Shown: positions 16,012-25,000 of the stretch, in pieces
How positions within the stretch are numbered: position 1 is the stretch's first letter
Layout of the letters: each line of letters begins with the position of its first letter
Assembly: GCA_963922455.1 (NCBI GenBank)
Contig: CAWUIO010000060.1
Coordinates: 1-40,700 of the forward strand
Direction: 5' to 3'
DNA: 40,700 nucleotides
Source: CAWUIO01 sp963922455
GTDB taxonomy: Bacteria; Bacteroidota; Bacteroidia; Cytophagales; Microscillaceae
Notes under the pieces: model-generated
Seen by the model: the letters and a program-made list of their open reading frames with translations, nothing else
Told to the model about the DNA's origin: nothing
The model's database searches: none
Position numbers and translations under genes: made by a program

Positions 16012-18432
16012 ATGATCAAACACTATCTCAAGGTTACCTTACGTCACCTCTGGAAAAATCGCTTCTACTCCTTCATTAGTATCCTCGGACTGGCCTTGGG
16101 AGTAGCCGCTTTTTTGATGATCAGCGAATACGTTCGCTTCGAGACCAGTTACGAGAGCATCTTCCCCCAATACGAACGGATCTTCCGCGTTACCCAAGAT
16201 TATTACAAAGGGACCGAATACATTGTTACCGACTGTGAGACACCTATGCCCCTAGGCCCCAAAATCAAGGCAGATATGCCAGAAGTAGACGAGTTTGCCC
16301 GTTTCCAGCACTTCAGTGGCCAAGAATTTAAGTTTAAAAACCAAAAGTGGACTCCCCAAAATATCTACGCTGTAGATGTTTCGGCCTTTGCCATGTTTGG
16401 CTACAAGATCTTAAAAGGAAACCCTAGTAAGGACTTTGAAAATCCTTTTACTTTGGTACTCTCCCGAAAGGCAGCCATGAATTATTTTGGCACCATCGAC
16501 GTAATTGATAAAGTCTTGACCTATGAAGAAGGAGGCGAGGTAATGGACTTTAAGGTCGTAGGCGTTATGGAAAACCTGCCTCAGAATACCCACTTGAAGT
16601 TTGACCTAATCTTTTCTTTTATCAGCCTTAAAAACTTAGGGTGGGACAATTTTGATTATTGGGACGGCAATAATAATTATACCTATGTCTTGACGAATGA
16701 AAAATTTGATCAAGAAGCTTTTGACAAAAAGCTTCAGGCCATTGGCCAAGAGAAGTACAACCGGGCTGATTCGCGTATTACTTGGACCTCAGAACCCATT
16801 GCTGATATCCACCTATTTTCCCATAAAACCTTTGAGCCAGAAACCAATAGCGACATCAATATTATTTATTTCCTAAGGGTCATTGCCATTTTTATCATTT
16901 TCATCTCCATCATCAATTACGTTAACCTCTACGCCGCTAAGTCTTTGGAGCGGAGCAAAGAAATCAGCATCCGGCGTATTATGGGTTCCCGGCCCGGTGA
17001 AATGCTAGCCCAAAATATGTTTGAAGCTGCGCTTTTCTGTCTATTATCAGGGGGCTTGAGCTTGCTTTTCATACTGCTAGCTATGGGTTCTCTCAAATCC
17101 ATCTCCGATAATGTCCTTTCCCTGGCAGTATTTGGATTAAGTAGTTTTTGGATCAATTTTGGCCTGCTTATGCTCGCTTGCACCGTCGCTTCTGGTTTGT
17201 ATGCCCAGATGGTACTTTCGTATTTCCACATTCGGGACTCTTTGCGGGGATCACCCAAAATGTCTTTAAAGAGCTTCTCTTTGCAAAAAGTATTCATCAT
17301 CGGGCAATTTATCGCCACCTTTGTCTTGGTAGTGGGTACTATGATTGTCTTCCGTCAAATCAACTTTATGATGGGCCAAGACCTTGGTATGAACCTCGAG
17401 CAGGTGTTGGTAGTCGAGGGCCCAGGCTATACCGAATACGAGACCAATAAATCCAAAGTGAATGTTCTCCGTGGCGAACTCTTAAATAATCCGCAAATAT
17501 TGAGTATGAGCTCAACCGTTTCCCTACCGGGCTTGCCCTTGCACGAATTGAGCACCACCACGAGTATCACCCTGGCAGGCGAAGAAGATAAGCGGGGAAA
17601 TAACTTTTACTACCACGAAATTGATGAGCATTTTATACCTACCCTAGGCTCTGTGATCCTAGCGGGTAAAAATTATGCCAAAGGAAGAAACAACAAGGAC
17701 TATTGCATCATCAATGAGGAATCTATGAAGATCTTTGGCATTCATGACCCGGAAAAAGCCATCGGCCAAGAAGTTACCTTCAACTGGGGCGAGGATAGCC
17801 CCAAATTCAAAATTGGGGCCGTCATCCGAAACTTCCATCAACAGTCCTTGAAAGAGGAGCATATTCCTATGCTTTTTTACTATAAAAAGGAGAGTCTAGG
17901 CTTCTTTGCTGTCAAAATGAAGACGGATCAATTAAAAAGCACCTTAGCCAAGGTAAAACAAAGTTTTGAGAAGACCTTTCCCAATTTGCCCTACAATTAC
18001 TATTTCTTGGATGAGTTTTTCAACCGGCAATATCAAAATGAGGTCCGCTTTGCTAAGCTAACCAGCGTATTTTCATTTATGGCTATATTCATTTCGGCTT
18101 TGGGGCTGTTAGGACTCTCTACCTATATTGCGCTGCGTCGTACCAAAGAAATTGCGGTCAGGAAAGTCTTGGGGGCTTCCATTCAAAATATTGTCTGGGT
18201 ATTGTCCAAAGGCTTTTTGGGTCGCATTCTCCTAGCTTGCTTAATCGCAACGCCCATTACCTATATCGCCATGCAGGGGTGGTTGGAAAACTTTGCGTAC
18301 CGTACCCAACTGAGTTGGTGGATCTTTGCCTTGGGAGCCTTTGGTATTTTGGCTACGGCATTTTTAACCATGAGTATCCAGACCCTACGAGCTGCTTTGG
18401 TGAATCCGGTTGAAAGTTTGAGGCAAGAATAA
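16012..18432 (+). CDS. FtsX/MacB-like ABC transporter permease, two-module form
   Basis: The 806-residue inner-membrane protein starts at ATG 16012, giving the typical N-terminus MIKHYLKVTLRHLWKNR just before the first membrane helix (residues 21-41). A MacB_PCD-like extracytoplasmic domain follows, then three membrane helices with the FtsX signature (RSKEISIRRIMGS near residue 300). A second helix, a second periplasmic domain and a second FtsX block (RRTKEIAVRKVLGAS) complete the protein. This duplicated form is common in Bacteroidota. No ATPase gene is adjacent, so the partner is encoded elsewhere or shared among paralogues. A role in mechanotransmission or export is known for the superfamily, but the cargo here is unknown. 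An in-frame start 26 codons upstream is less likely. Confidence 0.88.
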   Translation: MIKHYLKVTLRHLWKNRFYSFISILGLALGVAAFLMISEYVRFETSYESIFPQYERIFRVTQDYYKGTEYIVTDCETPMPLGPKIKADMPEVDEFARFQHFSGQEFKFKNQKWTPQNIYAVDVSAFAMFGYKILKGNPSKDFENPFTLVLSRKAAMNYFGTIDVIDKVLTYEEGGEVMDFKVVGVMENLPQNTHLKFDLIFSFISLKNLGWDNFDYWDGNNNYTYVLTNEKFDQEAFDKKLQAIGQEKYNRADSRITWTSEPIADIHLFSHKTFEPETNSDINIIYFLRVIAIFIIFISIINYVNLYAAKSLERSKEISIRRIMGSRPGEMLAQNMFEAALFCLLSGGLSLLFILLAMGSLKSISDNVLSLAVFGLSSFWINFGLLMLACTVASGLYAQMVLSYFHIRDSLRGSPKMSLKSFSLQKVFIIGQFIATFVLVVGTMIVFRQINFMMGQDLGMNLEQVLVVEGPGYTEYETNKSKVNVLRGELLNNPQILSMSSTVSLPGLPLHELSTTTSITLAGEEDKRGNNFYYHEIDEHFIPTLGSVILAGKNYAKGRNNKDYCIINEESMKIFGIHDPEKAIGQEVTFNWGEDSPKFKIGAVIRNFHQQSLKEEHIPMLFYYKKESLGFFAVKMKTDQLKSTLAKVKQSFEKTFPNLPYNYYFLDEFFNRQYQNEVRFAKLTSVFSFMAIFISALGLLGLSTYIALRRTKEIAVRKVLGASIQNIVWVLSKGFLGRILLACLIATPITYIAMQGWLENFAYRTQLSWWIFALGAFGILATAFLTMSIQTLRAALVNPVESLRQE

Positions 18433-18463
18433 ACCTGTTGTAAACCTATATCAGGACAAGACA

Positions 18464-18595
18464 GGGGCTTCCCCGCGCGGAGGTAGATTGTTGTTCATTA
18501 GAAACTTTCTGCCCCGCGCGGGTCGGGCTCTCACTACTCGCTGCCTTTCCCCACGGGCCTACACGAGCTCAAACATGCCGTTCCATCCCTAAGCC
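18464..18595 (+). repeat. Structured intergenic repeat, copy 4 (subfamily A)
   Basis: This 132-bp element starts 31 nt after the permease stop. The ends pair as GGCTT (18466-18470) with AAGCC (18591-18595). The internal helix is a perfect 9-bp CCCGCGCGG (18472-18480) with CCGCGCGGG (18514-18522) around a 33-nt loop. Confidence 0.88.
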
Positions 18596-18674
18596 ATTTT
18601 AAGAGCAGAGAGAGGGAATGCTAATCTGGGCAATTTCTTAAGCCCAGCGAGTGGCCTTATTTTAGCAATAACTT

Positions 18675-20378
18675 ATGCAAAAACCTTACTGCTTTGCCCT
18701 AGTCATCACACTTCTGAGTGTTTCGTGCCACCCTCTTCCTCCTTCTAGCTCTGAGCCGCTTATCGGAGTTTGGTCAGGTTTATTATTCCAAACCGAATCT
18801 CCATACGACTCAATCACCTTAAGCCCGGTTCGCTTTCCAAGCAAAGCCCATTTGTATAAAAACGGACAAAAAAAGGTGTTTCCCTTGAATGAAGAGTCGG
18901 CAATTTGGCAGTTCAAAGGCAAGGGAGGGCTTCGTTTTCACGCCGGTTTCTCTCAAGATTCCTCGATCCTCCATGCCATCCTGACGCAGAATTTATGGGC
19001 TCAAGGCTTCGTTTTTACCAAAAAGTCTAACTACTGGCATGCGCTGATCCCTAAACCCGAAATCATTGATACCGACTATTTGGTCTACCTTGAATTGTAT
19101 CGAGATGAATCGGGGGCGATACAGGCCAAGATGCAAAGCAATAAGGAGAATAGGGAACTCCACTTTACCATTGATAGTGTAACTATACGCGGGGATAGCC
19201 TTGAATTTAATATCAGCAATGATCGCTTCCATATTTCGGCTATTCACAATCTTAGCCAAAAGACTTTATCCCTAAGCTATGCTAATCCCGGAGGGGAGCG
19301 AAGAATTGAGCTGGTAAAACTAGCGCCCCACGAATATGAGGGGTATAGGCCGAGGCCCTTAGATACAAAATATACGTATTCAGTCCCCAAGCTACCAGAA
19401 GAGTCCATCCCAAGCGCTTCTTTGGAAGAAGTAGGAATCGATGTCGAGCGCTTTTTAGCTTTCATGGATGAGATGAACCAAGGAGACTATGATCATATAC
19501 ATAGCATCTTGGTCAGCAAAGACCAGAAACTGGTGTTTGAGGAGTATTTTCACGGATATCATCGAGAATATCTTCACGACATCCGTTCGGCCTTTAAATC
19601 CCTAGCCTCCCTCGCCCTTGGGAAAGCCATGATGGAGGATAGCTCTCTACAAGTAAATACCAAGATCTTGGATTACTATCCCGGATATGAAATTACGGCC
19701 CTACAAAAACAAGCAATCACAATTCATCACGCCTTAACCATGAGTACCGGAATAACTTTGGAAGACGAGGATGAGATGCAGGGGAATCACCCTGATTGGG
19801 TAGGGTACAAGCTCAAGTTACCCATGAAATACCCGCCTGGGGAACATTACGAATACTCATCAGGGGGCTCACATCTGCTGAGCGGGATCATTCAAAAATC
19901 ATCTGAGCAGTACCTCCCCCTTTTTCTGGCCGAAAAGATTATGGGCCCCATGGATATCAAGCAATTTCAAATGTTGACATCTCCTTACGGGCGGGCTTAC
20001 TTAGCCGGCTCCTTTTACATGCGCCCCCTGGATTTAAGCAAGTTTGGCCTATTAATAATCAATGGAGGCAAATGGAAAGAAAAAACACTTATCCCTGCTT
20101 CTTGGATTGAACAATCTACCCATCCTCATATCCAAGGGAGTTGGCCCGAAAACTCCGATTATGGATATCTGTGGAGAATCTTAGAACGAAATGTGGGAGG
20201 AAAAGCCATGAAAACGATAGAAGCCTGGGGAAATGGCGGTCAATTTCTTATTATCATTCCTGAAGTAGAGATGACTATTACCATCACAGGGGGGAACTAC
20301 AATCTGTTTCCAGAGATGGAGGAAAAGCCTTTTAAGATATTGGAAGAGTATATTTTGCCGTCGGTAAACATTGAATAG
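18675..20378 (+). CDS. Beta-lactamase-fold serine hydrolase lipoprotein (S12/class C type)
   Basis: The 567-residue lipoprotein has a lipobox SVSC placing the lipidated cysteine at residue 18. Residues 20-245 form a beta-rich N-terminal domain with no clear family. The C-terminal domain, from about 250, is of the class C beta-lactamase / DD-peptidase type. It has the SxxK motif SAFK at 305-308 with nucleophile S305 and general base K308, Y394-S-S396 at the YxN position, and WGNGG in place of the KTG/HTG motif. The third position of YxN being serine is atypical. It is likely a cell-envelope esterase, peptidase or amidase; beta-lactamase activity cannot be assumed. It stands alone between two inward-facing repeat copies. 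Confidence 0.87.
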   Translation: MQKPYCFALVITLLSVSCHPLPPSSSEPLIGVWSGLLFQTESPYDSITLSPVRFPSKAHLYKNGQKKVFPLNEESAIWQFKGKGGLRFHAGFSQDSSILHAILTQNLWAQGFVFTKKSNYWHALIPKPEIIDTDYLVYLELYRDESGAIQAKMQSNKENRELHFTIDSVTIRGDSLEFNISNDRFHISAIHNLSQKTLSLSYANPGGERRIELVKLAPHEYEGYRPRPLDTKYTYSVPKLPEESIPSASLEEVGIDVERFLAFMDEMNQGDYDHIHSILVSKDQKLVFEEYFHGYHREYLHDIRSAFKSLASLALGKAMMEDSSLQVNTKILDYYPGYEITALQKQAITIHHALTMSTGITLEDEDEMQGNHPDWVGYKLKLPMKYPPGEHYEYSSGGSHLLSGIIQKSSEQYLPLFLAEKIMGPMDIKQFQMLTSPYGRAYLAGSFYMRPLDLSKFGLLIINGGKWKEKTLIPASWIEQSTHPHIQGSWPENSDYGYLWRILERNVGGKAMKTIEAWGNGGQFLIIIPEVEMTITITGGNYNLFPEMEEKPFKILEEYILPSVNIE

Positions 20379-20742
20379 TAATTGATTCAACCCCTGGTCT
20401 GTCCTCTGACAGGCCCAATTACCATACTTTGTGTTCTGTCGGGGGGAGAATTACAAGCTCCCTGCTCCCACCTGTGAGAACCTCCGTTTGTAACTTGCGA
20501 TTAGATCTTTAAAATTCGGATTTGCAAACCTCCTTCTATATACCCATAAGTTGCTTACTTATGGGAGCAGGGGCACCTATACTAGTAAAACAGTCATCCA
20601 TTTCTTGATCTAGTGGGATAAAATGAAACCTTCAAGTAAAATAAGGGCCACTCGGCTATTTTACTTCTTATCCCAAATCTCTCTTCTCAAATCTCCACTC
20701 TCACTTCCCTACTCCCCAGTCCCATGTCCCGGTTCACAAGAA
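20379..20742. other. Gene-free stretch with two mutually exclusive hairpins
   Basis: No credible gene lies here. A hairpin CCCATAAGT (20543-20551) / ACTTATGGG (20557-20565) has a 5-nt loop and no T tract. A longer-range pairing, CCCTGCTCCCA (20460-20470) with TGGGAGCAGGG (20562-20572), is an 11-bp perfect match that reuses TGGG from the first hairpin, so the two cannot form together. A pyrimidine-rich run covers about 20661-20735. The region lies between convergent genes. Confidence 0.55.
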
Positions 20743-20863
20743 GGCATAGGGATAGAGCGTTTGTCTGAGCCCGCCGCTGGCCGTGGGTGGGCCGGCGAGT
20801 CGCGAAAGCCCGACCTCTCTCGGGCGGGTAGGGTTTAGGGGAGGGAAGAGAGGGGGATGCCCC
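20743..20863 (-). repeat. Structured intergenic repeat, copy 5 (divergent subfamily A)
   Basis: This 121-bp minus-oriented copy has diverged in sequence but kept its pairing. The ends are GGCAT (20743-20747) with ATGCC (20857-20861). The internal helix is CCTCTCT (20814-20820) with AGAGAGG (20847-20853) around a 26-nt loop, where other copies have GC-only arms. The core GAGCCCGCCGCTGG and GGGCCGGCGAGT is shared with copies 2 and 3. Confidence 0.8.
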
Positions 20864-20895
20864 AAATCTCTTCCCAGTGAATAGCATGAATAGGC

Positions 20896-22326
20896 TTACT
20901 CGATGGTAGACAGTTTAATCACGTTGGTCCGCTTCTTTTTCTCGAGCGGCATACTGGCCAAGTTGATTACTTTGTCACCCACTTCTAGGAGTCCTTCTTC
21001 TTTGAGAAGGTTGTTTACATCTTCAAAAGTGGCATCGGTCGACTCAAATTTATCGTAGAAAAAGGCCTTCACTCCCCAGAGTAGGTTTAATTGGGTTACG
21101 AGAGAACGGCGGGAGGTAAAAATAAAGATGTCGGCTTTGGGACGGTGCATAGCCACCCGGAAGGCGGTGTAGCCTGAACTTGTCATCCCGATAATGGCTT
21201 TGGCACCAATATCTTCCAGAAGATAGTTGGCGGCTGCGATCACGCTATCGTGGTCAAAGGTTTTGGAAGCTTTATCTAAGTCGAAGTTTTTGTGATAGAT
21301 GAGAGAACTCGTATCTTCAGCAATTTGGATGGTTTTGGTCATAGACTCAATCACCAATTTAGGGAACTTACCCACGGCGGTCTCCGCGCTTAACATCAAG
21401 GCATCGGCCCCATCGAGTACGGCATTGGCTACGTCATTGGTTTCGGCCCGAGTAGGCCCAGGGTTGGTAATCATACTCTCCATCATCTGGGTAGCGATAA
21501 TGACAGGCTTAGAAGCTTGGGTAGCTAGGCGCACCATACGTTTTTGTTCCATGGGTACCGCTTCCATCCCTATTTCTACCCCTAGATCTCCCCGGGCAAC
21601 CATAATGGCATCGGTGGCGGCAATAATTTCTTCCAGGTTTTGAATGGCTTCGGGCTTCTCAATTTTGGCTACGACACGGCAACGCTTACTCTTCTGGCGA
21701 ATGATATGCTTTAATAATAAGATATCGATATGGTTCCGTACAAAGGAGAGGGCAATCCAATCTACCTCGTGCTCGAGCCCAAACATCAAATCTTCATTGT
21801 CCTTATCGGTGAGGGAGGGAGACGATATATTGGTAAAAGGCAGGTTGATTCCTTTTTTGGATTTGAGTTCGCCGCCAAAAATAACTTTGGTGGTTAAGAT
21901 ATCTCCATCGGCGGCAACCGCTTCCAGGATAATCTTACCATCATCCATCAGAATGCGGTCGCCTACTTTTACGTCTTTGGGAAGGTCTTGATAAGTCGTG
22001 CTTACCATTTTGGAGGTTCCCACCATAGATTTGCTGGTGATTTTGAGCTCTTTGCCTGCTTCTAAGGTTACGGAGCCTTTTTCTACCTCCCCGATTCGGA
22101 TTTTGGGTCCTTGGAGATCTTGGAGGATGGTTGCGTTGAAGCCATGTTCCTTATTTAACTCCCGAACATTCTTGATAACTTTTAGGTGATCTTCGTGAGT
22201 ACCGTGGGAAAAGTTGAGACGAAAAACATTGGTTCCGGCCTCAATGAGTTCTTTTAGTTTGGGTTTTGTATTACAAGCGGGACCTACTGTAGCGACAATC
22301 TTGGTTTTTTTGAGTATTTTAGACAT
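20896..22326 (-). CDS. pyk: Pyruvate kinase
   Basis: This cytosolic glycolytic enzyme converts phosphoenolpyruvate and ADP to pyruvate and ATP. The 476-residue length is standard. Motifs are NFSHG at 38-42, QDLQGPKIRIG at 69-79, the active-site signature VVAKIEKPEAI with K221, and MVARGDLGVEIG at 242-253. A C-terminal allosteric-type domain starts near residue 345. It is transcribed divergently from acpP across a 255-nt intergenic region and converges on the serine hydrolase gene. No partner gene is close on its own strand. Confidence 0.98.
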   Translation of the reverse strand: MSKILKKTKIVATVGPACNTKPKLKELIEAGTNVFRLNFSHGTHEDHLKVIKNVRELNKEHGFNATILQDLQGPKIRIGEVEKGSVTLEAGKELKITSKSMVGTSKMVSTTYQDLPKDVKVGDRILMDDGKIILEAVAADGDILTTKVIFGGELKSKKGINLPFTNISSPSLTDKDNEDLMFGLEHEVDWIALSFVRNHIDILLLKHIIRQKSKRCRVVAKIEKPEAIQNLEEIIAATDAIMVARGDLGVEIGMEAVPMEQKRMVRLATQASKPVIIATQMMESMITNPGPTRAETNDVANAVLDGADALMLSAETAVGKFPKLVIESMTKTIQIAEDTSSLIYHKNFDLDKASKTFDHDSVIAAANYLLEDIGAKAIIGMTSSGYTAFRVAMHRPKADIFIFTSRRSLVTQLNLLWGVKAFFYDKFESTDATFEDVNNLLKEEGLLEVGDKVINLASMPLEKKKRTNVIKLSTIE

Positions 22327-22522
22327 TTCTGATGGTTTTATTGTTTAGGAAATTGTTTAACCCAGTAAAGCTCAGGAGTACAACTTTGAAAGCGAATTAG
22401 GGGAAAATATTCTAAAATGTCTGCATTTTCGTAGGCTTTTCTATAATTTTAGCCGATCGCCTGTATTTAAAGGGAGCCTAATTGTAAATTAGCAAGACAA
22501 ACAGGCGTTCGGATGTTATTTT

Positions 22523-22554
22523 TTTGAATATCATCTATTTAATCAATTACTTTG
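22523..22554 (+). promoter_or_regulatory. Promoter of the acpP-fabF-rnc operon
   Basis: TTTG at 22523-22526 and TTACTTTG at 22547-22554 are 20 bp apart, close to the Bacteroidota consensus with one mismatch in the -7 box. The acpP ATG at 22582 would have a leader of about 20 nt. Confidence 0.55.
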
Positions 22555-22581
22555 CACTGTTTTAACTAAACGATTTTAGTC

Positions 22582-22818
22582 ATGTCAGACATCGCTGTAA
22601 AAGTTAAAGAAATTATTATCGACAAGTTAGGGGTGGAAGAATCCGAAGTAACTCCTGAGGCAAGCTTTACCAATGACCTAGGAGCAGACTCCTTGGACAC
22701 AGTAGAGCTTATCATGGAGTTTGAAAAAGAATTTGAGATTTCGATACCAGACGAACATGCCGAAAACATTTCTACTGTTGGGCAAGCCATTACTTACTTA
22801 GAAGAACACGTAAAGTAA
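22582..22818 (+). CDS. acpP: Acyl carrier protein
   Basis: The 78-residue acidic protein carries growing acyl chains on a 4'-phosphopantetheine arm during fatty acid synthesis. The attachment site is S37 in GADSLDTVELIMEFE, the canonical motif. Length and charge are typical. The fabF gene follows by 21 nt and rnc follows that, the usual order in Bacteroidota, so one transcript is likely. Confidence 0.98.
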   Translation: MSDIAVKVKEIIIDKLGVEESEVTPEASFTNDLGADSLDTVELIMEFEKEFEISIPDEHAENISTVGQAITYLEEHVK

Positions 22819-22839
22819 AAACTTGATCATTCCGCATTC

Positions 22840-24090
22840 ATGAATTTGAGAAGAGTAGTTGTGACGGGATTAGGAGCCCTCACCCCCATTGGAAATACTC
22901 GAGACGAGTATTGGAAAAATTTAATTGCCGGCGTGAGTGGGGCGGCACTTATTACTAAATTTGATCCGGAGCATTTTAAAACCCAGTTTGCCTGTGAGGT
23001 CAAAAACTTTGACGTCAAAGATCATCTGGACCGCAAAGAAGCTCGTCGAATGGATTTATTCACGCAGTATGCCCTTGTGGTAACCGATGAAGCCATCCGG
23101 GATTCTGGTCTGAATCTGGACACCGTCAATAAGGACCGGGTAGGCGTTATCTGGGGTTCGGGTATTGGTGGACTTAATACTTTCCAAGAGGAAGTAATGT
23201 CTTATGCCCGGGGCAACGGAGTGCCAAGATTTAATCCCTTCTTTATTCCCAAAATGATTGCGGATTTGAGTGCGGGGCATATTTCAATCCGATACGGTTT
23301 CCGAGGTATGAACTACGTTACCGTATCGGCCTGTGCTTCGTCTACTAATGCAATGGTTGATGCCTTCAATTATATCCGTCTCGGACGGGCGGATGTAATT
23401 GTTAGCGGTGGCTCCGAAGCCGCCGTCACCGAAGCTGGAATGGGAGGGTTTAGTGCTATGCACGCCTTATCTCAAAGAAACGATTCGCCCGAAACGGCCT
23501 CCCGACCTTTTGATAAAACCCGAGATGGTTTTGTACTAGGTGAAGGAGCGGGTGCCCTGATTTTAGAATCTTTGGAGCACGCCGAAGCCCGCGGGGCTAC
23601 TATTTATGCTGAGTTGATTGGGGGTGGCATGAGTGCCGATGCGCACCATATTACAGCCCCGCATCCTGAAGGAATTGGAGTACTCCGGGTTATGGAAGAT
23701 GCCTTGCAGGATGCGCAAATCAGCCCGGATCAGATTGATTACATTAATGTGCACGGTACATCCACCCCTCTGGGCGATGTTGCCGAACTAATTGCCATTA
23801 AAAAGGTATTCGGCGAGCATGCCTTTAAGATGAATATCAGCTCTACCAAATCTATGACTGGTCACCTCTTAGGAGCGGCCGGGGCTATTGAAGCTATTGC
23901 TACCATTCAAGCCATGAATCATCAAGTGGTTCCTCCAACGATCAATCACGCGCATGAAGACGATGAGATTGATCCAAATTTTAACCTTACTTTAAACAAA
24001 GCACAAGAAAGAGAAATCTCTTACGCTTTAAGTAATACCTTTGGGTTTGGAGGGCACAACTTTTCAGTTATATTCAAAAAAGTAATGTAA
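22840..24090 (+). CDS. fabF: 3-oxoacyl-[acyl-carrier-protein] synthase II
   Basis: This cytosolic condensing enzyme elongates acyl-ACP with malonyl-ACP. The 416-residue length fits FabF. The catalytic triad is C165 in VSACASS, H305 in VHGTSTPLGD and H342 in TGHLLGAAG, with the same relative spacing as E. coli FabF (163/303/340). GFGGHN near the C-terminus is the usual KS loop. It is the middle gene of acpP-fabF-rnc and its acyl carrier partner is encoded immediately upstream. Confidence 0.98.
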   Translation: MNLRRVVVTGLGALTPIGNTRDEYWKNLIAGVSGAALITKFDPEHFKTQFACEVKNFDVKDHLDRKEARRMDLFTQYALVVTDEAIRDSGLNLDTVNKDRVGVIWGSGIGGLNTFQEEVMSYARGNGVPRFNPFFIPKMIADLSAGHISIRYGFRGMNYVTVSACASSTNAMVDAFNYIRLGRADVIVSGGSEAAVTEAGMGGFSAMHALSQRNDSPETASRPFDKTRDGFVLGEGAGALILESLEHAEARGATIYAELIGGGMSADAHHITAPHPEGIGVLRVMEDALQDAQISPDQIDYINVHGTSTPLGDVAELIAIKKVFGEHAFKMNISSTKSMTGHLLGAAGAIEAIATIQAMNHQVVPPTINHAHEDDEIDPNFNLTLNKAQEREISYALSNTFGFGGHNFSVIFKKVM

Positions 24091-24117
24091 TAGGATTTGG
24101 CACTTTCAACTTGGTTC

Positions 24118-24849
24118 ATGGGGCTTTTGCGTTTCCTGCGGATTCGTAGCCGGGAACGCTCCAAGCTTAGTAAGTCTGTCTTGCGAATTACCGGGCTTAC
24201 TCCCCGTAACCTTGAACTCTACCGTCTATCTATTAGTCATACTTCTGCTTCCAAAATAAGCCCCAATACTGGCCAAAGAGAGTCCAATGAGCGATTGGAA
24301 TACCTAGGCGATGCTATTTTAGGAGCCGTAATTGCTGATTACTTATTCAAGAAATATCCCTTCGAAAACGAAGGGTTCCTTACCGAAATCCGATCTAGGA
24401 TCGTAAACCGGGAATCTTTAAACAACCTGGCCCGTAAGATTGGATTAGATAAGTTAATCCAATACGATGGTAATCCCAAAAACCGCTCGGCCTACAAATC
24501 GGTTATGGGAGATGCCTTAGAGGCTTTTGTAGGGGCGGTCTATCTCGATCACGGCTTTAAGCGATGCTACCGCTTCATCATTTCCCGCTTAATACATCCC
24601 CACCTAGACCTGGACGATATCATTACCCGAAACAAAAACTTCAAAAGCATTGTCATCGAATGGGCGCAAAGAGAAAACCGCGACCTACGCTTTGAAATTA
24701 TCAAGGAATCGGGCAGCAAGCATCAAAAAGAATTTGTAGCCCAGGTACTGGTAGACAATGAACCCCTGGCCACTGGTAAAGGCTTTAGCAAGAAAAAAGC
24801 AGAGCAAGCCGCCGCCGAAAAGTCTTGTGAAGTACTTAATTTAAATTAA
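24118..24849 (+). CDS. rnc: Ribonuclease III
   Basis: RNase III cleaves double-stranded RNA in rRNA processing and turnover. From ATG 24118, 27 nt after the fabF stop, the protein has 243 residues. An upstream in-frame TTG would add only seven. The nuclease signature NERLEYLGDAIL supplies E58, E61 and D65. The second metal cluster is GDALEAFVGAVYLD with D132 and E135. The C-terminal dsRNA-binding domain ends with GFSKKKAEQAAAEKSC. This is a complete, active-looking enzyme, last in the acpP operon. Confidence 0.96.
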   Translation: MGLLRFLRIRSRERSKLSKSVLRITGLTPRNLELYRLSISHTSASKISPNTGQRESNERLEYLGDAILGAVIADYLFKKYPFENEGFLTEIRSRIVNRESLNNLARKIGLDKLIQYDGNPKNRSAYKSVMGDALEAFVGAVYLDHGFKRCYRFIISRLIHPHLDLDDIITRNKNFKSIVIEWAQRENRDLRFEIIKESGSKHQKEFVAQVLVDNEPLATGKGFSKKKAEQAAAEKSCEVLNLN

Positions 24850-24961
24850 GGTAGCTCGGACATGGGTTCCTTATCTTTATACCCCAGGTTTGAGACCAAG
24901 CAGCCACGGTGCTAATTCACTGAGCTTCCCTTGATGAGCTTCCCAACAATCCTTAACTTGC

Positions 24962-24990
24962 TTGGTATTAGGATCTCCTTTATACATTTG
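24962..24990 (+). promoter_or_regulatory. Promoter of the group II decarboxylase gene; mRNA may be nearly leaderless
   Basis: TTG at 24962-24964 and a perfect TACATTTG at 24983-24990 are 18 bp apart. The start codon is at 25001, only 10 nt after the -7 box, so the predicted transcription start almost coincides with the ATG. Confidence 0.5.
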
Positions 24991-25000
24991 AATTCATGGT

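Noticed and set aside
18675..20378. Calling the serine hydrolase a beta-lactamase resistance gene
   Set aside because: The SxxK motif fits the fold, but the YxN and KTG positions are atypical and there is a large extra N-terminal domain. Most such Bacteroidota lipoproteins have no demonstrated beta-lactamase activity.
20623..20838. Open frame of 71 codons in the gap before pyk
   Set aside because: It runs from pyrimidine-rich sequence into repeat copy 5, lacks any recognisable domain and has biased composition.
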